Shown piece after piece: positions 1 to 7,966 of a stretch of DNA of 64,000 nucleotides. The stretch is from UBA11872 sp965198285 (GTDB lineage Bacteria > Chloroflexota > UBA11872). The stretch lies in assembly GCA_965198285.1 (NCBI GenBank), contig OZ240251.1, positions 62,001 to 126,000 of the forward strand. Direction: 5' to 3'. Positions within the stretch are counted from its first letter, which is position 1; each line of letters begins with the position of its first letter. Made by a program: the position numbers and the translations under genes. The notes beneath the pieces are model-generated. The model saw only the letters and a list, made by a program, of their open reading frames with translations, had not been told where the DNA came from and searched no databases.

Positions 1-453
1 CCGATAATCGCGCATGCGGCGGCGCACATTTACACGGCAGGTGGTTGGCCCTGGATGCTCGCGGGATGGGCTGAGCTCTTGCAGTGGATCTCGCTGGGCA
101 AGGGTCCGCCCATCCACGAATTCAGGCTTGGCGTCGACTCCTGTGAGTCCGCCCGCAGCCTATCCGAGCTCGAACAGAGAAGTGGATCGACCATTCACTG
201 GAGATCGGTCTGCCACTACAGCATGGGGTTCGGGGTGTTCTTCGACCTGTATAAGACCTTGGGGGAACAGGAGTTTCGGCGAGGCTTTAGGGATCTGTAT
301 CTGAAGCTGGATCGAAAATACCAGGAGTGGGAATGCAAGGGGCCAGGTGCGAGCCTTTGCTTCATGCAACTCGGTTTCGTGACCAGCGCCCCCGATCCGG
401 AGGTGGCGGCAATGGCCTGGCACGTGATCCACCGCTGGTACTACGGGCCGTAA
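1..453 (+). CDS. C-terminal part of a gluzincin-like metallopeptidase (5' end outside window)
   Basis: The frame is open from the first base of the window to the TAA at 451-453, so about 150 C-terminal residues of a longer protein are present and its start lies upstream. The segment WMLAGWAELL resembles the Trp-Leu-x-Glu-Gly-x-Ala-Glu block that follows the HExxH motif in gluzincin peptidases, but with Gly where the third zinc ligand Glu normally sits. The later YSMGFGVFFDLYKTLG and GFRDLYLKL match the usual tail of such enzymes (a Tyr-x-x-Gly segment and helical end). The HExxH itself would be outside the window. Peptidase family is an inference from pattern only; the fold could be present without activity because of the Gly. 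Confidence 0.5.
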   Translation, partial: PIIAHAAAHIYTAGGWPWMLAGWAELLQWISLGKGPPIHEFRLGVDSCESARSLSELEQRSGSTIHWRSVCHYSMGFGVFFDLYKTLGEQEFRRGFRDLYLKLDRKYQEWECKGPGASLCFMQLGFVTSAPDPEVAAMAWHVIHRWYYGP

Positions 454-582
454 GCTCCGCTGGATAGCCGCCGACTCCGCCGAGGTAGAGAGCCCGTGAT
501 CACGGGGCAGGCAGTGGCCTATCGAAGACACCCGGCATCCGCGCCTACACTGCGGCGCTTCCTCCGCTGAGGATCAGCCCCC

Positions 583-744
583 ATGTCCGCGCTGGTAACC
601 CGCCTGGCCGATCTGGTGGCGATCAGCAGCGTCCACGCCAGCCTGCCCGGAGGCCCCGGCGAGCAGGCGATGGCGGACTACGTGGCCGAGGCCGCCCCGA
701 CCGTAAACGGTGTTCCCGTAAAGGTGCGGCTGACCCGAACCTGA
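583..744 (+). pseudogene. N-terminal remnant of an M20-family peptidase/deacylase
   Basis: ATG at 583 opens a 53-codon frame whose first 36 residues (LVAISSVHASLPGGPGEQAM and the following ADYVAE) read like the N-terminus of M20 zinc amidohydrolases (ArgE/DapE/carboxypeptidase G2 type), including the conserved Gly-Gly-Pro-Gly-Glu turn. Those enzymes have 370-450 residues; here the frame ends at a TGA (742-744) before any zinc ligand is reached. The break coincides with the beginning of the duplicated unit at about 750. The fragment is most simply a gene truncated by that insertion; a functional 53-residue protein is unlikely. Confidence 0.55.
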
Positions 745-788
745 GTTCTGACCGACCATTGCCGCCGAGTAGTTGAGGTTCCGGGGGC

Positions 789-1058
789 CTAACCGGCGAA
801 TCGGTCCACGGCGACCGCGATAGCAACGGCAGTAGTCACTGACCCCAGCATCAAGCCGATCATCCACTTGATGAGATCAGCTCGCAGGTTGGCGATTTCC
901 GCCTTCACTTCGCCGCGTAGATTGGCGATCTCGGTCATAAGGTCGGCGCGCTGATCGGCGAAGTCTTCCTTGGTCGCGTAGTGCGCAAGGCTGCGGCCTA
1001 ACTCCTCGCGCAGGTCAGCGCGGGTCAGCGCAGCGGCGCCAATGTTCGGGTCGGCCAT
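789..1058 (-). CDS. Small coiled-coil protein with C-terminal membrane anchor (copy A)
   Basis: An 89-residue protein. The first 60 residues are a charged heptad-like helix (repeated LR-E/D and IANLR segments), followed by one hydrophobic segment (WMIGLMLGSVTTAVAIAVAV) and a short DRFAG tail, so it should be a tail-anchored protein with a cytoplasmic coiled coil. The start at 1058 (MADPN) is chosen because the paralogue at 1168-1404 begins with the same residues; an ATG at 1073 overlaps the purine-rich Shine-Dalgarno sequence (GGGAGA) for the 1058 start. The architecture resembles the DUF1640/CCDC90-type coiled-coil membrane proteins often found in multiple copies. Function is unknown. Confidence 0.65.
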   Translation of the reverse strand: MADPNIGAAALTRADLREELGRSLAHYATKEDFADQRADLMTEIANLRGEVKAEIANLRADLIKWMIGLMLGSVTTAVAIAVAVDRFAG

Positions 1059-1167
1059 TCGGACGTCTCCCATGTCGAAGGACTGTCACACCGCCCGATG
1101 AACGAGTGTAGCTGGCACCGGTTTCTCTCACCGACCGTCGCCGCCGAGAAGCTGAGGTTCTGGCGAC

Positions 1168-1404
1168 CTAACCGGCGAATCTGTCGACAGCGACCGCGAG
1201 GGCAACGGCGGCGGTTACCGAGCCAAGCATCAAGCCGATCATCCACTTGATCATGTCGGCTCGAAGGTTGGCGATGTCGGACTTTAATTCACCGCGCAAC
1301 TCGGCGAGGTCCGCCTTGGTCGCATACTGCGCAAGGCTCCGGTCCAGTTCCTCACGAAGTTCAATGCGGGTCAGCGCAGCGGCGCTACTATTCGGGTCGG
1401 CCAT
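1168..1404 (-). CDS. Small coiled-coil protein with C-terminal membrane anchor (copy B)
   Basis: A 78-residue paralogue of the neighbouring 789-1058 gene: same MADPN start, same AALTR..LREEL..SLA.YATK block, then a coiled coil and an almost identical C-terminal membrane segment and DRFAG tail. It lacks 11 residues of the middle coiled coil (one IANLR-type repeat), so the length difference is a gain or loss of heptads. AGGAG lies 10-14 bases before the ATG. Both copies point the same way and each has its own upstream region, so they look like independent transcription units made by duplication. A more distant relative is at 19899-20099. Confidence 0.68.
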   Translation of the reverse strand: MADPNSSAAALTRIELREELDRSLAQYATKADLAELRGELKSDIANLRADMIKWMIGLMLGSVTAAVALAVAVDRFAG

Positions 1405-1527
1405 GCTGACGGGTCTCCTGTCGAAGAGTTATCACGCCGCCCGCTGACAGATTCTAGCGAGCGACGGTCGGTCTTACGGATCGTTGGTTCCGTCGCGCCG
1501 TCAGAGGAGCCTGACGGCAACTCGCGG

Positions 1528-1860
1528 CTACTCCGCCGACGCCACCTCAACGGTCCCGTCCGTCACCCTCACCTTGTAGCTTCGGGTCCGGTGGCCGAAG
1601 GGTGGGCTGATGACCCAACCGTCGGTGACGTCATAGACCCAGCCGTGCAGCGGGCAGGTGAGTTCGCAGCCCACCAGCTGCCCGGCGGCCAGGGGGTAGC
1701 CGGCGTGCTCGCACAGGCCGTCCAGGGCGTGATAGCGGCCGTCCACGTTGGCGATCACGATCTCGGCCTTGTCCAGGAACACCGACGAAAGACGCCCCGG
1801 CGGCGGCAGCAGCGAGTCCGGGCCGACGGCCTTGAACTCCGCTTCCTCAGCCGAGGTCAC
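1528..1860 (-). CDS. Rieske [2Fe-2S] ferredoxin-like protein
   Basis: A 110-residue soluble protein with both Rieske cluster-binding motifs: C50-E-H52 and C69-P-L-H72, each followed by the usual hydrophobic or Trp residue (HGW). Such single-domain Rieske proteins act as electron carriers for dioxygenases or related oxidases, or as accessory redox proteins; no oxygenase subunit lies next to it. The ATG at 1860 overlaps the 3' end of the upstream GNAT gene by 14 bases, so the two are probably translated from one message. There is no signal peptide, so it is cytoplasmic. A second, distinct Rieske protein is encoded at 18009-18377. Confidence 0.88.
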   Translation of the reverse strand: MTSAEEAEFKAVGPDSLLPPPGRLSSVFLDKAEIVIANVDGRYHALDGLCEHAGYPLAAGQLVGCELTCPLHGWVYDVTDGWVISPPFGHRTRSYKVRVTDGTVEVASAE

Positions 1861-2899
1861 GCCGCATCACCGTCACGTCCGCGCGGCGCTCGCCCAGGTC
1901 CAGGTTAGCCGTCTGCACGACTTCCTCAACGAAGCCCGCCTCGCGCAGCACCTCCAGGCGGCCCTCGGCGACCCCGCACGCTCGGACCGCCCGTACGTCG
2001 TGGTCCGCGGCGTGCTCCAGGGCGGCCTCGATCACCGCACTCGCGCCGTCCACGTAGGCCGGCGCCGCCTGGAACTCCATGGTTGCGCTGGCGCGTACCG
2101 GCGCGTGACTGGGCGCCCACAGGTTGGCCGAGGCCACCAGCCGCCCGCGGTCGTTGATCAGCACCTTCCAAGCGTTGGCTGGACTCATGGTATGCCGCGT
2201 CATTGAGTTGAAGAACGGCCGCAGGCACCCACTGGCCTGCACCGCCGGCGGCGCGTAGAACATGGCCTCGGTGTAGTCGCGCACGATCCACTCCGTCGGA
2301 TCCAGCAGCATTACCAGGCCGGTATAGGCCCCCAGGTCACCCAACCGGAAGTCGCGAATCTCTCCGTCGCCCGCCCGGCTGAAGAAGCGCTCGTCGAACG
2401 TGTCCGCGTCCGTCCCCGGCCGCAGCGCCCGATACGTCAACCCGTTGTAGTGCCGGTAGCCGTGCTTCTCGTAGATGTGCTGCGCCACCGGGTTCACGGT
2501 GCCCAGGTAGCTCACCTGGCCGCCGACCTTCCAGAACCCCTGGATCGAGAGCTCGGTCAGCCGCTGCGCCACGCCCTTGCCGCGCTGCGCGGGCTCGGTG
2601 AACACGAAGCCGTAGCCGCCCACTTCGGGCAAGTCGCGGTTCGTCCCGTGCCAGGCTGTCCCCACGATCGTTCCATCGATCCGGCCGATCAGCATCGTGT
2701 CGGCCAGTGACGCGTCGTGACTCCCGGCCAGAAACTCCGCCAGGAACCCGCCTTCGGTTGGGACCATCCAGGGGTCGAACGGTCGCGTCAGAAAGTTGTA
2801 GACCTCCAGCTGGACCGCGGTGGTTCCGCGGCCTTCGCCCGGCCCCAGCACGCTCGCCACCAGCCGCTCGCCGTTGGGCAGCGTGAATACCTCGTCCAT
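1847..2899 (-). CDS. GNAT-family N-acetyltransferase
   Basis: A 350-residue protein with a GNAT fold in the N-terminal half. The acetyl-CoA pyrophosphate loop is QRGKGVAQRL (residues 105-114), preceded by a GFVFTEPA strand, and a NPVAQHIYEKHGY segment matches motif B. The C-terminal half (about 180-350) is a second globular region that may be a degenerate GNAT domain, as in tandem-GNAT proteins; it ends with an AGFVEE segment typical of the last GNAT strand. The start at ATG 2899 is preferred because GGAGA lies 10-14 bases upstream; ATG 2920 is an alternative. Substrate unknown. It is divergent from the SDR gene at 2976 and overlaps the Rieske gene. Confidence 0.78.
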   Translation of the reverse strand: MDEVFTLPNGERLVASVLGPGEGRGTTAVQLEVYNFLTRPFDPWMVPTEGGFLAEFLAGSHDASLADTMLIGRIDGTIVGTAWHGTNRDLPEVGGYGFVFTEPAQRGKGVAQRLTELSIQGFWKVGGQVSYLGTVNPVAQHIYEKHGYRHYNGLTYRALRPGTDADTFDERFFSRAGDGEIRDFRLGDLGAYTGLVMLLDPTEWIVRDYTEAMFYAPPAVQASGCLRPFFNSMTRHTMSPANAWKVLINDRGRLVASANLWAPSHAPVRASATMEFQAAPAYVDGASAVIEAALEHAADHDVRAVRACGVAEGRLEVLREAGFVEEVVQTANLDLGERRADVTVMRRDLG

Positions 2900-2975
2900 G
2901 CCGTTGTGATCTCCGGTCATACGTTCGTGGGTGCCACAATAGCCGCTCTGACCCGTGATTGAAGGAGCAGGACGC

Positions 2976-3716
2976 ATGTCGCTACAGGGCAAGGCCGCAT
3001 TGGTCACCGGCGGCGGAACCGGCGTGGGCCGCGCCACGGCGCTCAAGCTGGCCAAACGCGGCGCCAACGTGGCCGTGAATTACTCGCGCTCAGCCGCCGA
3101 GGCCGCCCAGACCGCCGACGACATCCGAGCGCTCGGCGTTGAGGGCCTGGCCATCCAGGCCGACGTTGCGTCCGATGCCGCGGTCGTGGCCATGGTCGAA
3201 CAGACCGTCGCTGCCTTCGGTCGCCTGGACATCGTGGTTAACAGCGCCGGCACCACATTCTTCGTCGATTACGAAGACCTGGACGGCATGAAGGACGAGT
3301 ACTGGGACCGCATTCTGGCCGTGAACCTCAAAGGCCCCTTCTTCGTCAGCCGCGCGGCGGCGCCGCACCTGAAGGCTAGCGGCGCCGGCGTGATCGTCAG
3401 CATCTCGTCGCTGTCCGGCATCACCGGCACCGGGTCCTCAATCGCCTACGCGGCCTCCAAGGGCGCGCTGAACACCATCACCAAGTCGCTGGCCCGCACG
3501 CTGGCGCCTGAGATTCGCGTCAACAGCGTGGCCCCCGGCCCCATCGACACCCGTTGGATGATCGGGCACGAGGATTTCCTGCAACGGGCCATCGACCGAA
3601 GTCCCGTCAATCGCGCGGCCACGCCCGAAAACATTGCCGACGGCGTGCTCCTCCTTGTCCAGAACCCCATTGCGACCGGCGAGGTCCTGGTGATGGACAG
3701 CGGCTGTTCGCTTTAG
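2976..3716 (+). CDS. SDR-family oxidoreductase (FabG-like)
   Basis: A 246-residue classical short-chain dehydrogenase. It has the Rossmann motif TGGGTGVG (residues 11-18), NSAG (89-92), the catalytic Ser region SISSLSG (142-148) and the Y158-AAS-K162 active site, and the length is usual for the family. Substrate is not readable; FabG-like 3-oxoacyl reductases and sugar or alcohol dehydrogenases share this pattern. ATG 2976 has GAAGGAG and AGGA upstream, and the protein begins with the typical LQGKAALVTGG segment, so the in-frame start at 2955 is rejected. The gene stands alone, divergent from the GNAT gene, and is followed by a strong hairpin. Confidence 0.9.
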   Translation: MSLQGKAALVTGGGTGVGRATALKLAKRGANVAVNYSRSAAEAAQTADDIRALGVEGLAIQADVASDAAVVAMVEQTVAAFGRLDIVVNSAGTTFFVDYEDLDGMKDEYWDRILAVNLKGPFFVSRAAAPHLKASGAGVIVSISSLSGITGTGSSIAYAASKGALNTITKSLARTLAPEIRVNSVAPGPIDTRWMIGHEDFLQRAIDRSPVNRAATPENIADGVLLLVQNPIATGEVLVMDSGCSL

Positions 3717-3737
3717 CGTCACGCTCCGGACAAAACT

Positions 3738-3763
3738 GGAACCCCCGCTACGGCGGGGGTTCC
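3738..3763. terminator. Bidirectional hairpin terminator between convergent genes
   Basis: A perfect 10-bp inverted repeat (GGAACCCCCG at 3738-3747, complement at 3754-3763) with a 6-base loop lies between the convergent SDR and zinc-ribbon genes. On the minus strand the stem is followed by AGTTTTG, which fits an intrinsic terminator for the 3808-3999 gene; on the plus strand the T-run is weak. Confidence 0.75.
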
Positions 3764-3807
3764 GTTCGTCATCGTGCTTCCACGACGACGTCAGCTGAGG
3801 CGGCGTC

Positions 3808-3999
3808 CTACTCCTGGATGTGTCCCGTGCCCCGGCAGAGCGAGCATGTCCGCCAGAAGGCCGTATGGCCGTAGTCCGCCCGGCCGACCTGGCGCCCGGT
3901 TGGGGCGTAGCGCAGCGAGCCGCGCCCGCCGCAGCGGAGGCACGCTTCGTGTCCGCTGGGTGCGGAGTAAGTGGCCCGTGGGCCGACGTAGTGAGTCAT
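3808..3999 (-). CDS. Small double CxxCxGxG zinc-ribbon protein
   Basis: A 63-residue protein with two Cys motifs of the DnaJ zinc-finger type, CLRCGGRG (residues 20-27) and CSLCRGTG (52-59), which together should bind one zinc ion. There is no J domain or other recognisable domain. The ATG at 3999 is set by an excellent Shine-Dalgarno sequence, AGGAGGG, four bases upstream. It is a separate small gene ending at the hairpin at 3738-3763. It could be a chaperone-like or nucleic-acid binding accessory protein; nothing in the context points to a role. Confidence 0.7.
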   Translation of the reverse strand: MTHYVGPRATYSAPSGHEACLRCGGRGSLRYAPTGRQVGRADYGHTAFWRTCSLCRGTGHIQE

Positions 4000-4003
4000 C
4001 GTT

Positions 4004-4010
4004 CCCTCCT
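4004..4010 (-). promoter_or_regulatory. Shine-Dalgarno AGGAGGG deciding the 3999 start
   Basis: AGGAGGG on the minus strand, four bases before ATG 3999. It excludes the longer frame that starts at 4080. Confidence 0.75.
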
Positions 4011-4207
4011 CGTTGTGGGAACTTCCGCCAGATCTCCAACGATCCGGTCTGCGGGCTGACGCCGTTGTCAGCAATTTCACTGTACATGATCGCCGCGCCG
4101 AGTCAAACGTCCGGGATCTTGGCTGCCGCGGCGACTGCCAACTGGCCTACTGCCTTAAGTGCGTGGAGCGCCGGGTATCCCCGGCGCCCCACGGGACCGT
4201 CAGTCGG

Positions 4208-4765
4208 TTAGCGGCTCGGTGCGGTGCGCAGGAAATGCACGACCTTCCACAGTTCTTCCTCGGTCATGCCGCCCGTTTCCTGGGGCTGGTCCGCTCCGGC
4301 GATGCACTGCGAGCGAATCTTCTCGCGAACCTGTGATGGCACCTTGAACTCATTGTGCGTGGTGCCCAGTTCCTGCGGCAGGCTGTGCGGCACATCGCCG
4401 ATGTCGCTTTCGTCGATCAACGTGTTGCCGAGCCAAGCCTTCAGGAAGATAACGCCGTCGGCTTGAACCTGGAACTCATCGGTCTTGAAGCTGGCCGGTC
4501 GCGGCGAGTACAGCTGGTACTGCGGACCAAACCCGTCCGTCGCGTATCCATGGCAGGTCGCGCAGGTCGTCAGATACACCTGCTCGCCATCCTTCATCAC
4601 GTCCTCGGAATCGGGGCACGGGTTTTCCGGGCAGTTGCCCGCGGCGGCACAGGCGGGTTCAGGAAAGTCTGTGATGCCCGGAGGCTCACAGGCCGCAAGC
4701 ACGACGAGCGCGACGACCGCGGCCGCCAGAGCGCCGATAAATCCGCGGCGCAGCAAAATCTTCAT
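4208..4765 (-). CDS. c-type cytochrome lipoprotein, single haem
   Basis: A 185-residue exported protein. Residues 1-25 are a signal peptide with charged start and a hydrophobic core ending in the lipobox LAAC, so Cys26 is probably lipidated and the protein sits on the outer face of the membrane. One haem c site, CATCH, is at residues 68-72; the C-terminal helix (EEELWKVVHFLRT) is typical of cytochrome c folds. A Cys-rich stretch (about 39-50) precedes the haem site. An obvious Met axial ligand is not clear. ATG 4765 is preceded by GGGGGACGGAG; the in-frame start at 4801 is less likely. It would shuttle electrons for a membrane or periplasmic oxidoreductase, but no partner is adjacent. Confidence 0.85.
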   Translation of the reverse strand: MKILLRRGFIGALAAAVVALVVLAACEPPGITDFPEPACAAAGNCPENPCPDSEDVMKDGEQVYLTTCATCHGYATDGFGPQYQLYSPRPASFKTDEFQVQADGVIFLKAWLGNTLIDESDIGDVPHSLPQELGTTHNEFKVPSQVREKIRSQCIAGADQPQETGGMTEEELWKVVHFLRTAPSR

Positions 4766-5000
4766 GCTCCGTCCCCCAGAGATTGTCTGATGGTTGGTCA
4801 CCTTGAACAGTCAATGTAACGCGCCGCCTTCCCCACGCGCCACCGGGCGCACCGCCGTGGCTCCCGTCGACAAGCGACCCCTTCCCCTCTGCCGGGCTGG
4901 AATCCAGTCGCGCCTCACGAACGCCTGACCACTGGCGACCGGCTACTTGCCCTTCCCCAACGCGTTACCCTTACCCCGCGAGCGGCCTGGAGGCTCTGCC

Positions 5001-5855
5001 ATGCGAGCGGCGCTTCACACCCTCATGTTCGGCGGCTATCCCCTGCAGCGCGTAGCGCCGGTCGCCCGTGACATCGGCTACACCGGCGTCGCCCTCATGT
5101 GCCGCCCCCCGCATCTCGACCTCGAAAAGCCAGGACCCTCCGGCCGCGCAGGCTCACGCGTTCTGTCGGATGCCGGGCTGCAAGTCGTCGGCCTGGCCTC
5201 CGGCCTGGGCCGGCCCACCGCCTTCACGGGCGCCCCGGCGGAAGCCGAACTGGACGGCGTGCGCCGCGCCCTGGAGGCTGCCGATGCCCTTGGCGCCAGT
5301 CTGCTGCGGCTGTGGGGCGGAGCCGAGGGCATGTCGGTTGACGACGCCGACGACCTGGCCGCCGCCGCGGCCTGGTACGGCCGCGCAGCCTCACTCGCCG
5401 CCGAGGCGGGCGTGCACGTCACCATTGAAGTCCACGCTCTCGGGCTGGCCTCCAGTACCACCGCGACCTGCCTGCTAGTCGACGCCATCGACCACTCCAA
5501 CCTTGGCGCCGCCCTGGACACCGGCAACCTGCACTCGGCCGCCGGGTCCGTCGGCGCGGACGATGTCGCCCAGCTCGGCTCGCGCATCTTCGACGTCCAC
5601 GTCAAGGACATGCGCGGCCTCCCGGACGCCGCGGGACACACCCTGGAAGTGGACGGACGTTTCTACGCCCACGTGCCGCTGGGCCAGGGCGACGTACGCA
5701 ATGGCGAGACGCTCCGCCAGCTAGCGGCCGGTGGCTACGCCGGCTGGATCGCCAACGAGTCCGAATGCGCCTGGCCCGACTGGGAGACCTCGGTCGCGGC
5801 GGCGAAGCACGAATACACCGAATTGGACAAACTCATCCAGGCCGCGCATGCCTGA
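5001..5855 (+). CDS. Sugar phosphate isomerase/epimerase-like TIM-barrel protein
   Basis: A 284-residue protein of the xylose isomerase-like (AP endonuclease 2) superfamily. Visible metal-site segments are IEVHALG (Glu after strand 5), LDTGNLHS (Asp and His), DVHVKDMRG (His) and the final NESECAWPD (Glu), spaced as in sugar epimerases and IolE/IolI-type enzymes. GGAGG lies seven bases before ATG 5001. The true substrate cannot be read. It is followed after 47 bases by a glycosyltransferase gene in the same direction. A second distant TIM-barrel-like protein is encoded at 54716-55600. Confidence 0.78.
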   Translation: MRAALHTLMFGGYPLQRVAPVARDIGYTGVALMCRPPHLDLEKPGPSGRAGSRVLSDAGLQVVGLASGLGRPTAFTGAPAEAELDGVRRALEAADALGASLLRLWGGAEGMSVDDADDLAAAAAWYGRAASLAAEAGVHVTIEVHALGLASSTTATCLLVDAIDHSNLGAALDTGNLHSAAGSVGADDVAQLGSRIFDVHVKDMRGLPDAAGHTLEVDGRFYAHVPLGQGDVRNGETLRQLAAGGYAGWIANESECAWPDWETSVAAAKHEYTELDKLIQAAHA

Positions 5856-5902
5856 GCACACGCCGAGGCTATAGACCTCCCACCGCACGGAGTCAGGTGA
5901 CC

Positions 5903-6994
5903 ATGCACGTCGCGTTTAGCTGGGATCCGAGCATCTTCAACTTCCGGAACATGCTCGGCAATCCCTATGGCGGTCTCCTCGTCGAGGCCATGCAGCGCCA
6001 CGGCTACAGCTTCGAACTCATCAGCCTGAATCCAGGCAGGGATACGCCCAGCGTGAACCTAGGCTGGATATGGCGCAATCGCGGTCGCGTCCACGGGATA
6101 CATCTGCACTGGCTGCAAGGCATTACCAATACGGACACGGCCACGAAAGCCTGGCTGCGGATGGGCGCGTTTGTCGCTTCCCTGCTGCTCGCGCGGCTGC
6201 TGGGCTACCGCATCATCTGGACGCTGCACAACATGCTGCCCCACGAACGCCCCCATTGGGGCGTGGACGTCGTGGGCCGCTACGTCATGGCTCTGCTCGC
6301 CAACTCGATCATCTGCCACTGCGAATACGCGGCCCGCGTATACACGCGCCGCTTTAAGCGCCGCCGCAACCTGTTTGTGATCCCGCACGGTGACTTCCGC
6401 AACGCTTATCCGGCCGAGGTCAGTCGCGAGGCGGCCCGTCGCGAATTGGGCATTCCCGAAAACGCCTTCGTCTACACCTCGTTTGGCAATATCCGCGGAT
6501 ACAAGGGTCACGACGACATGCTGGAGTCCTTCCAGGGACTTGAAGGAGACAATCTGCGGCTGGTTGTGGCCGGGTCGCGCCACCCCACCTACGAAGGCGT
6601 CGTTGGCAACCCGGTCCTGAACGACCCGCGGGTGCTGGTGCACGAGGGCAAAGTGCCCATCGACAAGCTGCAGGTGTATTTCCACGCAGGGGATGTGGCC
6701 GTGTTCCCTTACCGCGACGCCCTGACCAGCGGCGCGATCATCACCGCGCTCGGCTTCGGCCGTCCGATCATCGCCACCCGCGTGGGCTGCATCCCCGAAC
6801 TGCTCGGCGACTCCGGCGCCGGCGAACTGGTGCCTCCCGGCGACATCCAGGCCATACGCGCCGCCATGCGGGACGCGCAGAACTGGGACCTCGCCGCGCG
6901 GACCCAGGCGGCCCACGCCGTAGCCGACGGCCTGGGCTGGGACCGAATCGCGCGGCAAACAATGGAGGCCTACGGCCCGCCGCGATCAACCTGA
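5903..6994 (+). CDS. Glycosyltransferase, GT4-like (GT-B fold)
   Basis: A 363-residue GT-B enzyme. The N-terminal domain carries LHNMLPHE (acceptor-side loop) and a membrane-associating helix around residue 95 (LLARLLGYRI). The C-terminal domain has a SFGNIRGYKGHDDML segment, the basic Arg/Lys of GT4 enzymes, and the donor-binding stretch FPYRDALTSGAIITALGFGRP with the conserved late acidic region. It should transfer a sugar from an activated donor to a cell-surface or lipid acceptor on the cytoplasmic face. The ATG at 5903 (MHVAFSWDP) has AGGTGA just upstream; a longer frame to 5765 overlaps the isomerase gene and is rejected. Confidence 0.85.
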   Translation: MHVAFSWDPSIFNFRNMLGNPYGGLLVEAMQRHGYSFELISLNPGRDTPSVNLGWIWRNRGRVHGIHLHWLQGITNTDTATKAWLRMGAFVASLLLARLLGYRIIWTLHNMLPHERPHWGVDVVGRYVMALLANSIICHCEYAARVYTRRFKRRRNLFVIPHGDFRNAYPAEVSREAARRELGIPENAFVYTSFGNIRGYKGHDDMLESFQGLEGDNLRLVVAGSRHPTYEGVVGNPVLNDPRVLVHEGKVPIDKLQVYFHAGDVAVFPYRDALTSGAIITALGFGRPIIATRVGCIPELLGDSGAGELVPPGDIQAIRAAMRDAQNWDLAARTQAAHAVADGLGWDRIARQTMEAYGPPRST

Positions 6995-7047
6995 ATCCCA
7001 AGGGCGGCCGAACTCGCGGAGCGCCAGCCAGCGCGCGGTAGCTGCGC

Positions 7048-7917
7048 TTAGATGTTCAGCGGCGCCGGCGGTCGTGGCACCGGGGCTTGGTCGGAGTCCC
7101 TGGACTCGCCGAAGAGACCGATCTCAGACGCCGAGGCGTAGTCCGCCGGCCCAAACGTCGAGATGATCCTGAGCACCGCGTAGCGGATTGGCACCGGCGT
7201 ATCGACGTCGAACACCAGCTTCAAGTCCGGTGACTCCGCGGTAAACCGCCCGATGCTGACCAGTGCATCCGGATGGGTTCGCGGATCTTCCAGCGAGGCC
7301 AGCACCTCGAACTCCCGGATGTAGCTGGCCTTCGGTTCGTCCGGGTGGTTCCAGATGATGACCTTCCGAACCGGCGTGCGAAACCGCACTTGGAATATCG
7401 CGGTCAGCGGATAGTCCGGCCCGGCCGATCGCCAGGCGGTGAACTGCGGATCGAACAGGCCATCCTGCAGCCGCTTGGGGCCGTGGTCGCCCTCGGCGGT
7501 GGAGGTGATGGCCAGCAACTCCCCTCCGTTCACCAGTTCCAACAGGTCAAAGCCCTCGCCGTCCAGGTTGGATCCCTGCTGCAAGCCGACCTGAATCCGG
7601 CGAATCACTTCCGGCTCGATCCCGTTCTCCTGGGTCGTCCGCAGCGCCAGCATGGCCGGAACGATCCCCGCAGCCGCCAAAAAGCCGAAGATTAGGACCG
7701 ACGTGAGCATTCGGCTGGAGGTTAGAAAGCGGAAGATGTTGCGTGGCGTTGGCCGCCGCCCGGCGGCAATTTCGGCCGCCCGCGAGTCCTGATCCGCACG
7801 CACCTCGGCATCGTGACCGGAATGCCAACGGCCCTGCTGCGCATCCACGGCGGTCTGCCGCCGCGCCCACGCGCCGCGCGTGGCGCCGCGCTCGACGGAA
7901 CGCTGACGGGTGGTCAT
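7048..7917 (-). CDS. Single-pass membrane protein with discoidin-like extracellular domain
   Basis: A 289-residue protein in three parts: a charged, probably disordered cytoplasmic start (1-69), one membrane helix (about 70-92, LTSVLIFGFLAAAGIVPAML), and an extracytoplasmic beta-rich domain. The latter has FDPQFTAWRSAGPDYPLTA and FRTPVRKVIIWNH, reminiscent of F5/8 type C (discoidin/galactose-binding) domains, and ends with a Pro-rich tail. Function is not known; carbohydrate or surface binding would be the usual role. It lies 49 bases downstream of glcF on the same strand and may be cotranscribed, though no functional link is evident. Confidence 0.6.
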   Translation of the reverse strand: MTTRQRSVERGATRGAWARRQTAVDAQQGRWHSGHDAEVRADQDSRAAEIAAGRRPTPRNIFRFLTSSRMLTSVLIFGFLAAAGIVPAMLALRTTQENGIEPEVIRRIQVGLQQGSNLDGEGFDLLELVNGGELLAITSTAEGDHGPKRLQDGLFDPQFTAWRSAGPDYPLTAIFQVRFRTPVRKVIIWNHPDEPKASYIREFEVLASLEDPRTHPDALVSIGRFTAESPDLKLVFDVDTPVPIRYAVLRIISTFGPADYASASEIGLFGESRDSDQAPVPRPPAPLNI

Positions 7918-7966
7918 CGGGGGCCACTGGCCGGCGCAGCGGCGCTGGCAAGGCGCTGGCAGCGCG

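Larger units (their letters stand above)
750..1480. repeat. Tandem duplication of a ~365 bp unit carrying a small minus-strand gene
   Basis: Two copies, about 750-1115 and 1128-1480, match over the gene and over both flanks. The downstream flanks (gene 3' side) share accgacc..cgccgccgag and cctaaccggcgaat; the upstream flanks share gtcgaag, tcac and ccgccc blocks. The copies have diverged by many substitutions and by a short length change inside the gene, so the duplication is not recent. The left edge abuts the truncated M20 fragment. Confidence 0.75.

Noticed and set aside
6059..6958. A 299-codon antisense frame over the glycosyltransferase
   Set aside because: It mirrors the codon pattern of a high-GC gene; many similar antisense frames occur across the window and none shows a domain.
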